From contig NZ_APJI01000014.1 in the NCBI RefSeq assembly GCF_000497575.1, positions 62,001 to 126,000 on the forward strand: 64,000 nt of DNA, given 5' to 3'. The stretch comes from Afipia sp. OHSU_II-C1 (lineage in GTDB: Bacteria; Pseudomonadota; Alphaproteobacteria; Rhizobiales; Xanthobacteraceae). Under the pieces are notes generated by a model. It did not search any database, was not told where the DNA came from, and saw only the letters and a program-made list of their open reading frames with translations. Positions 1-8,634 of this stretch are shown here, piece after piece. Each line of letters opens with the position of its first letter. Position 1 is the first letter of the stretch. Both the position numbers and the translations under genes were made by a program.

Positions 1-46
1 TATAAGCGCGGCAACCCTTCCAACATCTGCTTTCAAGGACAGTACC

Positions 47-469
47 ATGGCGATTGAGCGCACCTTTTCGATTATCAAGCCTGACGCGACCGCGCGTAAT
101 CTGACCGGCGCCGTCAACGCCATCATCGAGAAGGCTGGACTGCGCATTGTCGCGCAGAAGCGCATTCTGATGACCCGCGCGCAGGCCGAGACCTTTTACG
201 CCGTGCACAAGGCGCGTCCGTTCTTCGGCGAACTGGTCGACTTCATGGTTTCCGGTCCGGTGGTGGTTCAGGTTCTCGAAGGCGAGGGCGCCATCCTGAA
301 GTACCGCGACGTCATGGGCGCGACCGATCCGTCGAAGGCTGCGGAAGGCACCATCCGCAAGGCGCACGCCAAGTCGATCGGCGAAAACTCCGTGCACGGC
401 TCGGACGCTGCAGAGACTGCGGTGATCGAGATCGCTCAGTTCTTTTCGGGGAATGAAATCGTCGGCTGA
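47..469 (+). CDS. ndk: Nucleoside diphosphate kinase
   Basis: Cytosolic enzyme that passes the gamma phosphate of ATP to other (d)NDPs through a phospho-histidine, balancing nucleotide pools. The 140-residue length is normal for bacterial Ndk. The signature N114-S-V-H117-G-S-D carries the catalytic His117, and the N-terminus ([11 protein letters not shown]) is the usual first beta strand with the conserved lysine. The ATG has an AAGGAC ribosome site 7 nt upstream. Its promoter lies at or beyond the window edge. A GTG-started TerC gene follows after 42 bp and may be co-transcribed. Confidence 0.97.
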   Translation: MAIERTFSIIKPDATARNLTGAVNAIIEKAGLRIVAQKRILMTRAQAETFYAVHKARPFFGELVDFMVSGPVVVQVLEGEGAILKYRDVMGATDPSKAAEGTIRKAHAKSIGENSVHGSDAAETAVIEIAQFFSGNEIVG

Positions 470-511
470 CTTGAATAACCGGTAACAACAAACGGTCGGG
501 GGGCCCTTAAC

Positions 512-1351
512 GTGAACTGGATTGCTCAGATTTTCGATCCCGCCACAATCGGCGGTCTCATCACTCAGTTCGAGAATGAGATTCAGCAACCCCAGTTCTG
601 GGTCGCCCTGACCAAGATCATCTGGATCAACGTGCTGTTGTCCGGCGACAATGCACTGGTGATCGCGCTGGCGTGCCGCGGGCTGCAACCCAAGCAGCGC
701 GTGTGGGGCATGATCCTGGGTGCAGGTGTCGCAGTTCTGCTGCGCATCATCTTCACCTTCATCGTCGTGACCTTGATGACGATGCCGTTCCTGAAGCTGA
801 TCGGCGGGCTCGCGCTGCTGATCATCGCGGCGAAACTCCTCGTCCCTGAAAAGGAAGACGAGGATGGCGTGCAGGCCGCAGCCCATCTGTGGGCGGCGGT
901 ACGCATCGTTGCCGTGGCCGACATCATTATGAGCCTCGACAACGTGATCGCGGTTGCTGCTGCCGCCAATGGCAGCGCCATCCTGTTGATCCTCGGCCTT
1001 GCCATCAGCATTCCGATGATCGTCGCCGGTGCGGCGCTGATCATGGCGTTGCTCGACCGCGTGCCAGCTCTGGTCTGGCTCGGTGCCGCGCTGCTCGGCT
1101 GGATTGCGGGCGAGGTGATCGCAACCGATCCCGCGGTCGCGCCTTGGCTGCATCGCGTGCTCGACGGCCATATCGCGCTCGACGTCGACACCACGTCGGC
1201 CATGTTCGGCTTTGCCAAGCACCTAAAGTTCAACGGCGAGATCGGTGAGCTGACGCTCGCAGTGCTCGGTGTGATCGTGGTGTTGGTGGTCGGCTCGATC
1301 TGGCGAAAGCGTGCATTGCGCGAGCAGCAGGAAGCGCCGGCAGCAGCGTAA
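512..1351 (+). CDS. TerC/YjbE-family integral membrane protein
   Basis: Multipass inner-membrane protein of the TerC family (279 aa, about seven hydrophobic segments), a family linked to metal (manganese) export or metallation of exported proteins. Both family motifs with paired Asp-Asn are present: SGDNALV (D46, N47) and SLDNVIA (D143, N144). A charged loop around residues 112-120 (KEDEDG) separates the halves. The start is GTG behind a G-rich stretch. The gap to ndk is too short to hold a yybP-ykoY type manganese riboswitch. The transported ion is not readable from the sequence. A terminator hairpin follows. Confidence 0.9.
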   Translation: MNWIAQIFDPATIGGLITQFENEIQQPQFWVALTKIIWINVLLSGDNALVIALACRGLQPKQRVWGMILGAGVAVLLRIIFTFIVVTLMTMPFLKLIGGLALLIIAAKLLVPEKEDEDGVQAAAHLWAAVRIVAVADIIMSLDNVIAVAAAANGSAILLILGLAISIPMIVAGAALIMALLDRVPALVWLGAALLGWIAGEVIATDPAVAPWLHRVLDGHIALDVDTTSAMFGFAKHLKFNGEIGELTLAVLGVIVVLVVGSIWRKRALREQQEAPAAA

Positions 1352-1377
1352 ACGACGCTCAAGGTTCCAGAAATGAA

Positions 1378-1403
1378 AACGTCCCGGTGAAAGCCGGGAC
1401 GTT
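1378..1403. terminator. Perfect hairpin between convergent genes
   Basis: A 10-bp perfect stem (AACGTCCCGG / CCGGGACGTT) with a 6-nt loop lies between the end of the TerC gene and the end of the convergent autotransporter gene. The following T-tract is weak (gtcgttt), so this is probably a terminator, possibly used from both sides. Confidence 0.7.
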
Positions 1404-1449
1404 GTCGTTTGGGGCAGATTGCTGCCGCGCGATCCCCGCGCTCAGCAAC

Positions 1450-2523
1450 TCACCACTTCAGCTCGACGCCGACAGTGCCCTGGTGTGATTCAAAGCCGCT
1501 GCGGAACCTGCCGTCATAGTTAGCGTAGAGCCTTGCCGTGTTGCTCAGGATCCAGGACGTGGCGGCGCCCGCGTCGGCGCCGTTCCGGCTTTCGCGGATG
1601 CCGGCGACGCCGATGGCGTTGTTGCCGAGGCTGACCTGCACGGTCCCGATGTTCTGCGTGAAGTTATCGACGAACTTGCCATAGACGGACACGTCGATCG
1701 CCTGCTGGCCGACGATCCAGTAGTGCCCGAATTCAGCGCCAGCCAGGACGCGGGCACGCTCGCCATGGCCATCGGCAACGGTCACAGGAAGAAATCCTCC
1801 GGATTCGGAGAATCTGTCGGTGCGGGCGGAGACGTATTCAAGGGCCACCTTCGGCACGATGCGGCTCTGGCCGAAGGCGTAGGTGTAGTTCAGTTCGCCA
1901 AGCACGCCGTCGATGCTGCCGCGATAGTTGGCATACGCGCTGCCGAGCGGCGTCGCGCGGATTGAACTGATCCTGGCAAAGCCATGAACAGCGGCCATCG
2001 CTACGGTCCACGGTCCGTTGAGGTAGGAGGCGTTGACGCCGAGCTGAGTCATGCCGAGCGTCGCGCTTTGCAGCGCTAGCGGCACGTCGATCCATGTCTG
2101 GCTCTGATCGGCGGAGAAGCCGACGTTCAGGCCGGGCGCGACGGTCGCGCCAATGCCGCCAACCACGCCGAGCGTTCCACGCTTGTCGCCGACAAAGGTC
2201 CCTTGCGCAGCCGTGCGTGCGCGAATGCCGTAGGTTTCGGCCCATGTCCGGTACTGAGGCTCGGCGGTGCTTTGTGATGCGCCGCCGCCGCCGGAATTAT
2301 CCCGCGCGGCATATCCATAGGTCGCTTCGCGTCCGAGCCGCTGCAGAAAGCTGCTGCCAAGGTCGAACTGTGCGGCGTTGACGGAGAGCTGGGAGTTGTT
2401 GTCGGTGACGCCCGGGGTCGGCGGGATGAACTGTGCGCTGGCGCTCGATGCTGTGCACAGGGCGACCCCGGCCACCGTCACGTGCAGCAGCTTTTTCCGG
2501 CCCATGCTCGCTGACAGTGTCAT
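1450..2523 (-). CDS. Autotransporter beta-domain outer membrane protein
   Basis: Predicted outer-membrane protein of about 357 aa. It has a cleavable signal peptide (hydrophobic run after GRKK, ending ASSASAQ near residue 31), a short linker with a Gly/Ser patch, then alternating hydrophobic beta strands typical of an autotransporter barrel. It ends in an aromatic residue (VELKW), the usual assembly signal of outer-membrane barrels. There is no long passenger domain, so it may act as a plain barrel. The ATG at 2523 is preferred over the TTG just before it. It is divergent from the cold-shock gene, and the substrate is unknown. Confidence 0.75.
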   Translation of the reverse strand: MTLSASMGRKKLLHVTVAGVALCTASSASAQFIPPTPGVTDNNSQLSVNAAQFDLGSSFLQRLGREATYGYAARDNSGGGGASQSTAEPQYRTWAETYGIRARTAAQGTFVGDKRGTLGVVGGIGATVAPGLNVGFSADQSQTWIDVPLALQSATLGMTQLGVNASYLNGPWTVAMAAVHGFARISSIRATPLGSAYANYRGSIDGVLGELNYTYAFGQSRIVPKVALEYVSARTDRFSESGGFLPVTVADGHGERARVLAGAEFGHYWIVGQQAIDVSVYGKFVDNFTQNIGTVQVSLGNNAIGVAGIRESRNGADAGAATSWILSNTARLYANYDGRFRSGFESHQGTVGVELKW

Positions 2524-2842
2524 CAAAAGGGGAACTCAAAAGGATTTGTTGCAATAGCGTTATGCGATTTGCCCCGAATCCGCCGCTTGCGTCAACGCAC
2601 CGCCATGCCGGCCGCGGGGCATTCGCACCCGCTGTGGTGCTGCGGCCACAGGCGTTTGTGGTGTTTTGCAGTCTTGCTAAGCCGAAATTTTCGTGTTGGG
2701 ATTGTGGCTGCAATCGGATTTGGGCCGTTCGGCTGTGGACTTGGAAGACACGACATTCTGCAAAACATTTGAAGCCCGCTAGCGGCGTGGCACGCGATGA
2801 GCGTGACCGCGCCTTTTTTATATCTGGACGAGGAGACGGACG
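2524..2842. other. Divergent intergenic region, cold-shock leader
   Basis: This 319-bp region separates the minus-strand autotransporter from the plus-strand cold-shock gene and holds no convincing coding frame. Its right end carries a terminator-like hairpin (listed separately) and the ribosome site of the cold-shock gene. I could not place a confident promoter. The region left of about 2780 shows no other recognisable structure. Confidence 0.6.
2784..2820 (+). promoter_or_regulatory. Terminator-like hairpin in the csp leader
   Basis: GGCGTGG-CACGC, loop GATGA, then GCGTG-(A)-CCGCGCC forms a 12-bp stem with one bulged A and one G-T pair, followed by TTTTTTA. This is the form of an intrinsic terminator. 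It ends 22 nt before the cold-shock start codon. No plus-strand gene lies between here and the TerC gene, which has its own hairpin. It therefore most likely sits in the csp transcript leader and could attenuate it. The function is inferred. Confidence 0.6.
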
Positions 2843-3046
2843 TTGGCAAAAGGTACGGTGAAGTGGTTCAACCCGACCAAAGGCTACGGGTTCATTAAAC
2901 CGGCGGTCGGTGACAAGGACGTGTTCGTGCACATCTCGGCGGTCGAGCGCGCCGGGCTTTCGACCCTCAATGAAAATCAGACGATCGAGTACGAACTGGT
3001 AGAAAATCGCGGCAAGTCATCTGCGGAAAACCTGAAAGTTTCCTGA
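2843..3046 (+). CDS. Cold-shock domain protein (CspA family)
   Basis: A 67-aa single cold-shock domain, the standard size for an RNA/ssDNA chaperone that melts secondary structure. RNP1 (K-G-Y-G-F-I, residues 13-18) and RNP2 (V-F-V-H-I-S, residues 27-32) are intact, with the conserved KWFN at 7-10. The start is TTG at 2843 behind a GAGGAGA ribosome site; the family's N-terminus (MAKGTVKWF) fixes it. An intrinsic terminator follows. Upstream is a hairpin plus U-run, which suggests control by attenuation or antitermination. Which Csp paralogue this is cannot be told. Confidence 0.96.
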   Translation: MAKGTVKWFNPTKGYGFIKPAVGDKDVFVHISAVERAGLSTLNENQTIEYELVENRGKSSAENLKVS

Positions 3047-3073
3047 CGTCGCGATTCGACGGAATCTGATGCT

Positions 3074-3103
3074 CCCCCGGCCACCAGCCGGGGGGTTTTG
3101 TTT
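3074..3103 (+). terminator. Intrinsic terminator of the csp gene
   Basis: CCCCCGGC, loop CACCA, then GCCGGGGG, followed by GTTTTGTTT: an 8-bp all-GC stem with a T-rich tail, 27 bp after the cold-shock stop codon. It also separates the gene from the convergent purN. Confidence 0.9.
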
Positions 3104-3113
3104 GATGCGCTAT

Positions 3114-3767
3114 CTAGCTGACAGCTGGAACGATCAGCGCAGTGTCGGGGCCGGCATCGCCGGTCTTGCAAATCCCGCTCATCAGCCGCGTGCGGCCGCT
3201 GGCGACGAGGCGGAGTGCATCCGGATAAATCCGGTGCTCAACGCCAAGCACCCGAGCAGCCAGCGTATCCGCCGTATCGTCTTCATGTACACCGACAGCG
3301 CCCTGCATGACGATCGGCCCCGAATCCATTTCGGGCACCACGAAGTGCACCGTCGCGCCGTGAATCTTCACGCCGTCGGCCAGAGCTCGCTCATGGGTGT
3401 GCAGTCCCTTGTAGGACGGCAACAGGGCCGGGTGGATGTTGAGCATTCGGCCGTCCCACTGCTTGACGAACCATGGTGTCAGCAGGCGCAGGAATCCCGC
3501 GAGGCAGACGAGATCGATATCGTGAGCCAGCAGAACGCCGTGCAACGCGCGCTCGAACGCTTCGCGGTCCTTGCCGAACGGCTTGCTCTCGATGGTCTCG
3601 GTCTTGATCCCGGCAGCGCTTGCCTTTGCCAATCCGCCGGCGCCTGCAATGTTTGAGATCACCAGAGCGATCTGCGCCGGATAGTCCTGCGCGGCCGCGG
3701 CCTCGATCAGCGCGGTCATGTTCGATCCGCGCCCCGAGATCAGAATGGCGACGCGGCGTCGTGCCAT
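3114..3767 (-). CDS. purN: Phosphoribosylglycinamide formyltransferase
   Basis: Third step of de novo purine synthesis: transfers formyl from 10-formyl-THF to GAR in the cytosol. The length (217 aa) is normal. The phosphate loop SGRGSN is at residues 11-16. The catalytic set is N110 and H112 (in LNIHPALLPS) and D148 (in PEMDSGP), matching the known Asn-His-Asp triad of the family. Its ATG lies 1 bp after the purM stop, so the two genes form an operon in the order purM-purN. Confidence 0.97.
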   Translation of the reverse strand: MARRRVAILISGRGSNMTALIEAAAAQDYPAQIALVISNIAGAGGLAKASAAGIKTETIESKPFGKDREAFERALHGVLLAHDIDLVCLAGFLRLLTPWFVKQWDGRMLNIHPALLPSYKGLHTHERALADGVKIHGATVHFVVPEMDSGPIVMQGAVGVHEDDTADTLAARVLGVEHRIYPDALRLVASGRTRLMSGICKTGDAGPDTALIVPAVS

Positions 3768-3768
3768 C

Positions 3769-4842
3769 TCAATCCGCCAGGTTGAGGTGGCCGTCGTAGA
3801 TCACGCGCTCGTCGCCTTGCGTTTCGACTACTTCGCCGAGATCGACCACGCGCTCGCCGTTCTGCGCGAACACGTCCATCACCTCGACGAGCTGGTCGCG
3901 CTTGACGATGGCGACCATGCCGATGCCGCAGTTGAACGTGCGCAGCAATTCGAGTTCGGCGATATTGCCCTCGGCCGCCAGCCACTTGAACACGGGAAGA
4001 ACGGGGACGGCGGCCAGATTGATGCGGACGCCGAGATGTTTCGGCAGCACGCGCGGAATGTTGTCGGTGAAGCCGCCGCCGGTGATGTGCGCGAGACCCT
4101 TGACCGCGCCGGTCTGGCGGATCGCGGCGAGGCACGACTTCACATAGAGCTTTGTTGGGGCGAGCAGGGCGCCGCCGAGCGTCATGACGGGCGCGAAAGG
4201 TGCCGGCGCGTCGAACGTCACCCCGGATTTCTCGACCACCTTGCGTACCAGCGAGAAGCCGTTGGAGTGAACACCGGACGAGGCGAGGCCGATCACCGCG
4301 TCGCCGGGGCCGATGTCCTTGTGCGGCAGCAGGGTGCCGCGCTCCGCTGCTCCCACCGCGAAGCCTGCTAGGTCGTAGTCGCCATCCTTGTAGAGGCCGG
4401 GCATTTCTGCGGTCTCGCCGCCGATCAGGGCGCAGCCGGATTCGCGGCAGCCCTCGGCAACGCCTGCCACGATCGAGGCGGTGGCCTCGGGGTCGAGCTT
4501 GCCGCAGGCGAAGTAGTCCAGAAAGAAGAGCGGCTCCGCGCCCTGAACCACGAGATCGTTGACCGACATCGCCACGAGGTCGATGCCGATGCCGCCGTGG
4601 ATGCCGGTCTCGATGGCGATCTTGACCTTGGTGCCGACCCCGTCGGTGGCGGCGACCAGAATGGGGTCCTTGAAGCCGGCGGCCTTGAGATCGAACAGCC
4701 CGCCAAATCCGCCGATTTCCGCATCGGCGCCCGCCCGCGCCGTGGCGCGCACCAGCGGCTTGATGAGGTCGACCAGGCGGTTTCCGGCGTCGATATCGAC
4801 GCCGGCGGATGAATAAGTCAGGCCGGATTTTTGATCGGTCAT
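3769..4842 (-). CDS. purM: Phosphoribosylformylglycinamidine cyclo-ligase
   Basis: ATP-dependent AIR synthetase, step five of purine synthesis. The protein is 357 aa from the ATG at 4842; an open frame extends further upstream, but the family begins at [10 protein letters not shown]. Motifs visible are DGVGTK (67-72) and GGETAEMPG (141-149), the ATP and substrate elements of the PurM/ThiL/SelD fold. It is directly followed by purN with a 1-bp spacer. Its promoter must lie in the gap shared with the divergent pgsA-type gene. No purine riboswitch was recognised there. Confidence 0.97.
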   Translation of the reverse strand: MTDQKSGLTYSSAGVDIDAGNRLVDLIKPLVRATARAGADAEIGGFGGLFDLKAAGFKDPILVAATDGVGTKVKIAIETGIHGGIGIDLVAMSVNDLVVQGAEPLFFLDYFACGKLDPEATASIVAGVAEGCRESGCALIGGETAEMPGLYKDGDYDLAGFAVGAAERGTLLPHKDIGPGDAVIGLASSGVHSNGFSLVRKVVEKSGVTFDAPAPFAPVMTLGGALLAPTKLYVKSCLAAIRQTGAVKGLAHITGGGFTDNIPRVLPKHLGVRINLAAVPVLPVFKWLAAEGNIAELELLRTFNCGIGMVAIVKRDQLVEVMDVFAQNGERVVDLGEVVETQGDERVIYDGHLNLAD

Positions 4843-5016
4843 GCCGGGGATTCCGAGAGTTAGCCGGTGGTTACGTCGGATTTTGCCTTGGCGCAATGGC
4901 CGCCGGGCAGGCTGTGCATAGCTAGGAGAAAGGCCCCCGAGCGGTCCGCCGCATCCCCGTATCCTTTGCAAGCCGTCCGGGGCTCGTTAAAACAGGAACA
5001 GCCGGGAAAAAGTCGC

Positions 5017-5562
5017 GTGAATCTACCGAACATCATCACCTTGGGCCGCATCCTGCTGGTGCCGGTCATCGTCTGGGCCATCGCCTCGAACCAGATGACT
5101 ATCGCCTTTGTGATCTTCGTGGTGGCGGGGGTCAGCGATGCCATCGACGGGTTCCTTGCCAAGCGGTTCAACATGACCACGGAGATCGGCGCGCTGCTCG
5201 ATCCCGTGGCCGACAAGGCGCTGCTGGTTTCGATCTACGTCACGCTCGGAATCTCGGGCGACATTCCGCGCTGGCTGGTCATTCTTGTGGTGTCGCGTGA
5301 CTTCATGATCGTCGGCGCGGTGATCATCTCCTGGCTGCTCGACAATCCGGTTCCGATGAAGCCGTTGATGGTCTCGAAACTGAACACCGTGGCGCAGGTG
5401 TCGTTCGCCGCCTTGGTGCTGGCCTCGCTCGGTTTCCAGTTCAATGCGTCGCCGTATGAGATCATTCTGGCCGGTTTCGTGACCGTCTTGACGCTGCTTT
5501 CGGTGTCCTTCTATCTGGTGGAGTGGGCACGGCACATGAGCGCGACTGCGCCGATTCCGTGA
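5017..5562 (+). CDS. CDP-alcohol phosphatidyltransferase, PgsA type
   Basis: Inner-membrane enzyme of the CDP-alcohol phosphatidyltransferase family, most like CDP-diacylglycerol-glycerol-3-phosphate phosphatidyltransferase, which makes the precursor of phosphatidylglycerol. The catalytic pattern D41-x2-D44-G-x2-A...G58-x3-D62-x3-D66 is intact, and the opening NLPNIITLGR is typical of PgsA. It is 181 aa from the GTG at 5017. An upstream ATG in the same frame would add about 50 residues unlike the family. About five or six membrane helices are visible. It is divergent from purM and followed by hdaA after 55 bp. Confidence 0.88.
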   Translation: MNLPNIITLGRILLVPVIVWAIASNQMTIAFVIFVVAGVSDAIDGFLAKRFNMTTEIGALLDPVADKALLVSIYVTLGISGDIPRWLVILVVSRDFMIVGAVIISWLLDNPVPMKPLMVSKLNTVAQVSFAALVLASLGFQFNASPYEIILAGFVTVLTLLSVSFYLVEWARHMSATAPIP

Positions 5563-5617
5563 TACAACTTCAAAAGCCGCATGTTGCTTCAACCGGACTG
5601 CTCGCCGGGAGTATTGC

Positions 5618-6301
5618 GTGGTAGCTCGCGTCCGTCCTCGTCAGTTGGCCCTTGCGCTGCCGCATGCGGAAAGCCTGACGCGCGATAATTTCCTTGAAGG
5701 CTCGGCCAACGCGCAGGCGCTCGCGCTGATCGACGCGTGGCCCGACTGGCCCAACCGCGTGATGATGCTGGTGGGGCCGGAGGGCAGCGGCAAAAGCCAT
5801 CTTGCGTCGATCTGGGCGGCCGAAGCGGGTGCCCGGTCGGTTGCGGCCCACACACTGACGCCGGCTAACGTACCGGGCGAACTGGCGACTGGCGCGCTGG
5901 TCGTGGATGATCTCGACCCGGCGTCTCTCGATGAGCGCGCGCTGTTTCATCTTCTTAATCTGGCGCGTGAAGATGGGGCCCATATCCTGCTGACGGGACG
6001 GGTACAGCCGTCGTCATTCGCAGTGACATTGCACGATCTGCGGTCCCGGCTGCGGGCCGTGCCGGTGGTCACGCTGACCCCGCCGGACGACCTGTTGTTC
6101 CGGGCGCTGATCGTCAAATTCTGTGCCGACCGCCAGATGATCGTGGATGAGGGGATCGTCAGCTATCTCTCGACCCGTATCGAGCGATCCTTTGCGGCGG
6201 CGCGACGGACGGTCGAATTGCTGGACGAGGAGGCGCTGCGGCTGCGCCGGCCGGTGACCCGCGCCCTGGCCGCGGAACTGCTCAAAGACCCTGCGGCCTG
6301 A
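5618..6301 (+). CDS. DnaA-related replication regulator (HdaA-like)
   Basis: A 227-aa AAA+ protein related to the DnaA ATPase core but lacking the DnaA DNA-binding domain IV. This fits HdaA, which with the clamp promotes DnaA-ATP hydrolysis after initiation in alphaproteobacteria. The Walker A motif is GPEGSGKS (53-60) and the Walker B-like motif is LVVDDLD (94-100). The N-terminal QLALALPH (9-16) resembles a clamp-binding peptide. The start is GTG at 5618. It is bounded by the pgsA-type gene and ppk, and ends about 110 bp before ppk. Confidence 0.85.
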   Translation: MVARVRPRQLALALPHAESLTRDNFLEGSANAQALALIDAWPDWPNRVMMLVGPEGSGKSHLASIWAAEAGARSVAAHTLTPANVPGELATGALVVDDLDPASLDERALFHLLNLAREDGAHILLTGRVQPSSFAVTLHDLRSRLRAVPVVTLTPPDDLLFRALIVKFCADRQMIVDEGIVSYLSTRIERSFAAARRTVELLDEEALRLRRPVTRALAAELLKDPAA

Positions 6302-6339
6302 TCGAACAGGGCTTGGTCGTTAAGACCTGTTGGCCCATC

Positions 6340-6368
6340 ATGTCATCGAACTGTCACGAGACTGGCAC
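6340..6368 (+). promoter_or_regulatory. Pho-box-like direct repeats before ppk
   Basis: Three heptamers in 11-bp phase: ATGTCAT-CGAA-CTGTCAC-GAGA-CTGGCAC. This matches the PhoB box pattern (CTGTCAT repeated with 4-bp spacers), with the middle repeat closest to consensus. The block ends 45 bp before the ppk start. It implies PhoB-dependent induction of ppk-ppx under phosphate limitation. Binding is inferred. Confidence 0.75.
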
Positions 6369-6413
6369 ATTGTCTCAGTGGAACGGGCCTAAGGTCCGGA
6401 CTGATGACACGAT

Positions 6414-8615
6414 ATGAGGTCTGACTTCATGGACGCCGCGCAAGCTATTGTTAAAAAAGAAGAAAACGAAGAGATTTCAACCGCGTCGTCGATCGGGTCA
6501 AGCCCGGAGCGCTTCATCAACCGCGAACTGTCGTGGCTCCACTTCAACCGCCGCGTGCTGGAAGAGTCGGTCAATCCGAACCACCCGATGCTGGAGCGGG
6601 TCCGGTTCCTGTCGATTTCCGCCAATAACCTTGATGAATTCTTCATGGTCCGCGTCGCGGGCCTCAAGGCACAGATCCGTGAAGGCATCACCGAGCGCAG
6701 CCCGGACGGCTCGACGCCCACCGAGCAGCTGGCCAAGATCAACGAGACCGTCTCGAAGCTTGCAAGCGACCAGCAGACAATCTGGCGCGATCTGCGCGGC
6801 GGCCTGTCCGAGGTCGGGATCGTCTTGGTCGATGGGAAGGACGTCACCAAGGCCGAAAGCGCCTGGATCGAGGACCACTTCCTTCACAACATCTTCCCGC
6901 TGCTGACGCCGCTCGCGATCGATCCGGCGCATCCGTTCCCGTTCATCCCAAGTCTCGGCTTCACCATCGCGCTGCATCTGGCGCGGGTTTCCGACGGCAA
7001 GGCGATGAATGCGCTGATCCGCATGCCGGGTAAGATCGATCGCTTTATCCGTTTGCCCGCAGGCAAGGACGGCTCGGTGCGTCTCATCACGCTTGAACAG
7101 GCCACGGCGCTGTTCATTGGCCGTCTGTTCCCCGGCTATGTGGTCAAGGGTGAGGGCGCGTTCCGCATCATCCGCGACTCCGAACTGGAAATCGAGGAAG
7201 AGGCCGAGGATCTCGTTCGCCTGTTCGAGTCGGCGCTGAAGCGCCGCCGCCGCGGGTCGGTGATCCGCCTCGAAATCGAAGCCACCATGCCGGATGATCT
7301 CCGCGCTTTCGTGCAGCGCGCACTGTCGACACCTGACGATGACGTGCTGCTTGTCGATGGCGTGCTCGCTATGAACGAACTGTCGCAACTGACTCGGCTC
7401 GATCGTCCTGATCTCGAGTTCACGCCCTATGTGCCGCGCCATCCCGAGCGCGTTCGCGATCATGGCGGCGATATCTTTGCCGCGATCCGCCAGAAGGATC
7501 TCGTCGTCCATCATCCCTATGAATCGTTCGACGTCGTCGTGCAGTTCCTGCAACAGGCGGCGCGCGATCCCGATGTCGTCGCGATCAAGCAGACGCTGTA
7601 TCGCACATCACGCGATTCACCGATCGTACGGACGCTTGCCGAAGCCGCCGAAGCCGGAAAGTCGGTGACGGCGCTGGTCGAACTGAAGGCGCGGTTCGAC
7701 GAGGAAGCCAACATCCGCTGGGCGCGTGATCTTGAACGCGCGGGCGTGCAGGTGGTCTACGGGTTCCTCGAGCTCAAGACTCACGCCAAGCTGTCGCTGG
7801 TGGTGCGCCGGGAAGGCACGGGGCTGACGACTTATGTTCATGCCGGGACAGGCAACTATCATCCGGTCACCGCGCGCATCTACACGGACCTGTCGTACTT
7901 CACGTCCGACCCGGTGATCGCGCGCGATGCGGCGCGCGTCTTCAATTACATCACCGGCTATGCGGAGCCGCGCGACATCGAGAAGATGGGCGTGTCGCCG
8001 CTCACGCTGCGCAAGCGGATGCTCGAGCACATTCACGGCGAGGCGAATTTCGCCCGTCATGGAAAGCCGGCGGCGATCTGGCTGAAGATGAACTCGCTGG
8101 TCGATCCCGAGATCATCGACGCGCTTTATGAGGCATCGCAGGCCGGTGTCTCGATCGATCTGGTGATCCGCGGAATTTGCTGTTTGCGTCCCGGTGTTCC
8201 CGGACTTTCGGAGAACATCCGGGTCAAATCGATCATCGGCCGGTTCCTGGAACACGGGCGAATCTACTGCTTCGGCATGGGGCACGGCCTGCCGAGCGCC
8301 AAGGCCGCTGTGTATATTTCGTCCGCGGACATGATGCCCCGCAATCTCGACCGCCGCGTCGAGGTGCTGTGTCCGCTGCAAAATCCTACGGTTCATCAGC
8401 AGGTTCTCGAACAAATCATGGTCGCGAACCTCAAGGATAACGAGCAGAGCTGGCAGTTGTTGCCGGATGGGTCGTCAACGCGTATGAAGGCCGCGAAGGG
8501 CGAGGAACCTTTCAACGTGCACGATTACTTCATGACGAATCCGAGTCTGTCAGGCCGTGGAAAGTCGCTTAAAGAATCTTCGCCACGCCGTCTTACGCGC
8601 CGTTCGGAGCGTTAG
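6414..8615 (+). CDS. ppk: Polyphosphate kinase
   Basis: PPK1-type enzyme that reversibly polymerises the gamma phosphate of ATP into polyphosphate at the membrane. The length (733 aa) suits PPK1. The order is N domain ([17 protein letters not shown] near residues 36-52), head domain, then two phospholipase-D-like domains. Catalytic histidines are H457 (in LKTHAKL) and H614 (in LEHGRIY), with HAGTGNYHP following the first. The ATG at 6414 is used; an in-frame ATG lies 15 bp later and neither has a strong ribosome site. Pho-box-like repeats precede it, and ppx follows in the same operon. Confidence 0.97.
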   Translation: MRSDFMDAAQAIVKKEENEEISTASSIGSSPERFINRELSWLHFNRRVLEESVNPNHPMLERVRFLSISANNLDEFFMVRVAGLKAQIREGITERSPDGSTPTEQLAKINETVSKLASDQQTIWRDLRGGLSEVGIVLVDGKDVTKAESAWIEDHFLHNIFPLLTPLAIDPAHPFPFIPSLGFTIALHLARVSDGKAMNALIRMPGKIDRFIRLPAGKDGSVRLITLEQATALFIGRLFPGYVVKGEGAFRIIRDSELEIEEEAEDLVRLFESALKRRRRGSVIRLEIEATMPDDLRAFVQRALSTPDDDVLLVDGVLAMNELSQLTRLDRPDLEFTPYVPRHPERVRDHGGDIFAAIRQKDLVVHHPYESFDVVVQFLQQAARDPDVVAIKQTLYRTSRDSPIVRTLAEAAEAGKSVTALVELKARFDEEANIRWARDLERAGVQVVYGFLELKTHAKLSLVVRREGTGLTTYVHAGTGNYHPVTARIYTDLSYFTSDPVIARDAARVFNYITGYAEPRDIEKMGVSPLTLRKRMLEHIHGEANFARHGKPAAIWLKMNSLVDPEIIDALYEASQAGVSIDLVIRGICCLRPGVPGLSENIRVKSIIGRFLEHGRIYCFGMGHGLPSAKAAVYISSADMMPRNLDRRVEVLCPLQNPTVHQQVLEQIMVANLKDNEQSWQLLPDGSSTRMKAAKGEEPFNVHDYFMTNPSLSGRGKSLKESSPRRLTRRSER

Positions 8616-8634
8616 TGGTTCGAAGAACGAATCC

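Noticed and set aside
470-511. yybP-ykoY manganese riboswitch before the TerC gene
   Set aside because: The gap is only 42 bp, too short for the aptamer, and no such fold is visible.
2788-2802. Sigma-54-like GG-N10-GC sequence before the csp gene
   Set aside because: The -12 element reads GAGC instead of TTGC, and these bases form one strand of the leader hairpin, which explains them better.
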